Part shown: positions 23,927 to 25,669 of the stretch, one piece after another
How positions within the stretch are numbered: the first letter of the stretch is position 1
How the letters are laid out: each line of letters starts with the position of its first letter
Virus record (IMG/VR): IMGVR_UViG_3300030098_002773
Location: 1 to 25,669 of that record
DNA from: a virus
DNA: 25,669 nt
Direction: 5' to 3' (one strand)
Notes under the pieces: generated by a model
The model's database searches: none
Told to the model about the DNA's origin: nothing
The model's input: only the letters and a program-made list of their open reading frames with translations
Translations under genes and position numbers: made by a program

Positions 23927-24505
23927 ATGTCAGAACAAAACGAAACACCCATCGCTGAAAACAACAGCGTAACAAATGACAGCACAAAAGCTGCAACAAA
24001 TGACAACATGGTTCCACAGCACAGGTTAGGCGAAGTTTCTGCACAAAGAAATCAATTAAGAGATGAAAATGCAGAGCTTTTATCTAAATTGCAAAAGTAT
24101 GAGCAAGCACAAGAACAGCAAAGAAAAGCAGACCTTGAAAAGCAAGGCGAGTATAAAACCTTGCTTGAAGAACAAGGTAGAGAGCTTGAAAAATACAAAG
24201 CTGATTCTAATGCGTGGAATGAATACAAAACCAACAAGCGAGCATCAATTATGGAAACAATAACAAATGATGACGATAAACTAATTGCAGAAGATTTATC
24301 ACTTGCGAAATTGGAGAAGTTTGCAAAAAGGGTGACGCAAACAAACACTGTAAATACCCCAAATCAAAGACCTGCGAACTCTAAAAAAGGGACAGGTGCA
24401 TATGGTGGGTATAGTTCTTATCAAGAATGGGCAACAAAAGACCCTGAAGGTTATCAAGAAGCTAACACCGTCAAAGGTCAAGGAATCAAGATTGCATATG
24501 AGTAA
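23927..24505 (+). CDS. Capsid scaffolding protein
   Basis: A 192-residue acidic protein with a coiled coil (about 28-100: RLGEVSAQRNQLRDENAEL, then Gln/Glu/Lys-rich heptads) and no cysteine, preceded by a Thr/Asn-rich disordered start. The end (GYSSYQEWATKDPEGYQ) is found in phage scaffold-type proteins of the GP20 kind. It lies just before the capsid gene, where it should guide assembly of capsid subunits and then leave. SD AAGAGG; a promoter lies just upstream. Its stop overlaps the next start. Confidence 0.8.
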   Translation: MSEQNETPIAENNSVTNDSTKAATNDNMVPQHRLGEVSAQRNQLRDENAELLSKLQKYEQAQEQQRKADLEKQGEYKTLLEEQGRELEKYKADSNAWNEYKTNKRASIMETITNDDDKLIAEDLSLAKLEKFAKRVTQTNTVNTPNQRPANSKKGTGAYGGYSSYQEWATKDPEGYQEANTVKGQGIKIAYE

Positions 24506-24746
24506 AAAACATAGCAAGATATTTGGTGTAGACCTTGACCCAAACAATGATATGGTATTAGATAAGAAACCTGATGGCGATTGTGATGTTAAATATAAAG
24601 GTCAAGATATAAATTTTGACACTTATATAGATGAGCTAGAAGATAGAGCAAATAAGCAACAAAAAGGCAAATCAATCACAGGTAATGACATAGGAATGTT
24701 TTCGGGCGTTTCGTTTGATAAGAGTGGTAAAATAATAAGAAATTAA
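24498..24746 (+). CDS. Small protein between scaffold and capsid genes, function unknown
   Basis: An 82-residue acidic protein starting MSKKHSKIFGVDLDPNNDM. I chose ATG 24498, which overlaps the scaffold TAA; a longer reading from 24396 would run 34 codons inside the scaffold gene with no reason to prefer it. It has a central acidic helix (FDTYIDELEDRANKQQKG). Position suggests a head accessory protein, such as decoration or scaffold helper. No family recognised. Confidence 0.6.
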   Translation: MSKKHSKIFGVDLDPNNDMVLDKKPDGDCDVKYKGQDINFDTYIDELEDRANKQQKGKSITGNDIGMFSGVSFDKSGKIIRN

Positions 24747-24761
24747 ACTTAGGAGAATGAA

Positions 24762-25669
24762 ATGAATCATTTATTAAATAATATACAAGGGTGGGCTCAA
24801 AATGGTTATGCAGGTAATCATTTGATGGCTGACGCTGTATCTGACACAGGTGCAGGCAGAGTAGTTGGTGGTCTAGGTAAGATTATTGGTGATGCTACTA
24901 TTGCCTTTAATCACTCAAATGTAATGCTACCTCTAGTAACATCAAAGCAAGCAGTTAAAGGTGCTATCACAGTACAGTTTGTTGATTACACAAAGATAGG
25001 CTCAGGAGATGTTTCAACGCCTGGCGATGGAGCAGACCAAACAACAATGACATCTATTGACACAGCAGCTAGGTCAGTGACTGTTTCTGAGCATGTTATT
25101 AGAACAGACGTATCAGACCTTGCAGCTATGGGTAGTGCTGAGGACTATACTGGCAATGTTGGTGCTGTACTAGGTAACGCAGTTGCAGCAAAGCTAGACG
25201 ATGACCTTGTGACACTAGGTGAAGCTTTTACACAAACTGAGTGTGGTGCAGGAACTGCATTATCACTAGACCACGTGTTTGGTGCAATGAGACAGCTAAA
25301 AGCAGCAGGTGCTCCAATGCCATATAATCTAGTATTGTCACCTAAGCAGGTGTGGGGCTCTAAAGGTTTATCAGGATTATTGATTGACCCGTCAGCAGGT
25401 GTACAGGCAGACAATCCGCTATCTCAATCTAAACTAGCAAACGGAGTAGTTGGAACTATTGCAGGTTTTGACGTTTACTGGTCAGACCAAATCAACGAAG
25501 ATGTTGGTTCAGGTGGAGATGCAGCAGGATTTGCATTTAGTAAAGGTGCACTTGGATTGGCTATTGGACCTGAAGGACTAATGAGAATAGAAACAGAGCG
25601 TAACGCTTCATTCAGGACAACAGAGTATGTTGCCACTGGATTTTGGGGTGAGATAGAAATACATGATGC
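24762..25669 (+). CDS. Major capsid protein (cut by window end)
   Basis: 302 complete codons are present, open to the window edge. The sequence is typical of a phage capsid: variable N-arm, MLPLVTSKQAVKGAITVQFVD, a long helix (GNVGAVLGNAVAAKLDDDLV), LDHVFGAMRQLKAAGAPMPYNLVLSPKQ, and the C-terminal FAFSKGALGLAIGPEGLMRIETERN. It resembles the N4 gp56/HK97-type capsid families; which one is uncertain. It follows scaffold, with SD TTAGGAG. If the ends join, it gains only Ala-Thr and is 304 residues long, a normal size. Confidence 0.88.
   Translation, partial: MNHLLNNIQGWAQNGYAGNHLMADAVSDTGAGRVVGGLGKIIGDATIAFNHSNVMLPLVTSKQAVKGAITVQFVDYTKIGSGDVSTPGDGADQTTMTSIDTAARSVTVSEHVIRTDVSDLAAMGSAEDYTGNVGAVLGNAVAAKLDDDLVTLGEAFTQTECGAGTALSLDHVFGAMRQLKAAGAPMPYNLVLSPKQVWGSKGLSGLLIDPSAGVQADNPLSQSKLANGVVGTIAGFDVYWSDQINEDVGSGGDAAGFAFSKGALGLAIGPEGLMRIETERNASFRTTEYVATGFWGEIEIHD

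Noticed and set aside
23530-24009. Minus-strand open frame of 159 codons
   Set aside because: It spans two + strand genes and the promoter gap, has no SD, and its composition (Ser, Phe, Leu, Val) is what the complement of AT-rich Lys/Asn/Glu coding gives.
24396-24497. Longer start for the gene at 24498
   Set aside because: It would overlap the scaffold gene by more than 100 bases; ATG 24498 at the stop overlap fits the coupling style seen throughout.

Overview
The window reads as a tailed-phage genome (Caudoviricetes, siphovirus-like). It is AT-rich, every convincing gene lies on the + strand, and genes are packed with ATGA, TAATG and TTGA stop/start overlaps. Strong Shine-Dalgarno (SD) leaders argue for a host that uses SD initiation. 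Protein style (ParB-methyltransferase fusion, DUF5872-like protein, small tape measure) resembles uncultured aquatic phages, but the host cannot be named. No integrase, repressor, tRNA or CRISPR array is visible. The two ends join in frame: the capsid gene cut at 25669 would finish at bases 1-7 (Ala, Thr, stop), so the window is probably one complete circularly closed or permuted genome of about 25.7 kb opened inside the capsid gene.

Layout. (1) 17-13248, virion genes: a capsid-proximal structural protein, a 32-residue hyperbasic peptide, head-tail adaptor, tail completion protein, tail tube, tail assembly chaperone with a -1 frameshift, tape measure, a 1621-residue tail-tip protein and two distal tail proteins. 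The block ends in a rho-independent terminator (13303-13334). (2) 13249-13441, a regulatory gap with hairpin, terminator and probable promoter. (3) 13442-19541, early/replication genes: papain-like cysteine-peptidase-like protein, small unknowns, an Erf/ssDNA-annealing-like protein, a small C5-cytosine methyltransferase, HTH protein, DnaD-like replisome organizer, a structured non-coding element, zinc-finger protein, SpoVG-like protein, PD-(D/E)XK nuclease-like protein, RusA resolvase and a ParB-methyltransferase fusion. (4) 19528-23851, packaging: small and large terminase, portal, DUF5872-like protein, MuF-like head protein and a neck/tail completion protein. (5) A good sigma70-like promoter (23864-23892) ahead of scaffold, a small unknown gene and the major capsid protein, which leads back into block 1 if the molecule is circular.

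How it works together: the phage seems to rely on the host for polymerase, helicase and primase, recruiting them through the replisome organizer, and carries its own annealing/resolution and DNA-modification functions. The tail has tube, chaperone G/GT and a short tape measure but no sheath, which indicates a flexible tail of modest length. No holin or endolysin can be recognised.

The most unusual part is the 90-base element at 16661-16750. It can fold as a three-way junction closed by a perfect 10-bp stem. It exposes an anti-SD sequence whose 9-10-base complement lies in the SD leaders of three early genes (13442, 13971, 14237), and it buries the ribosome-binding region of the next gene. Also notable is the methyltransferase gene bounded by an exact 19-bp direct repeat of its own translation-initiation site.
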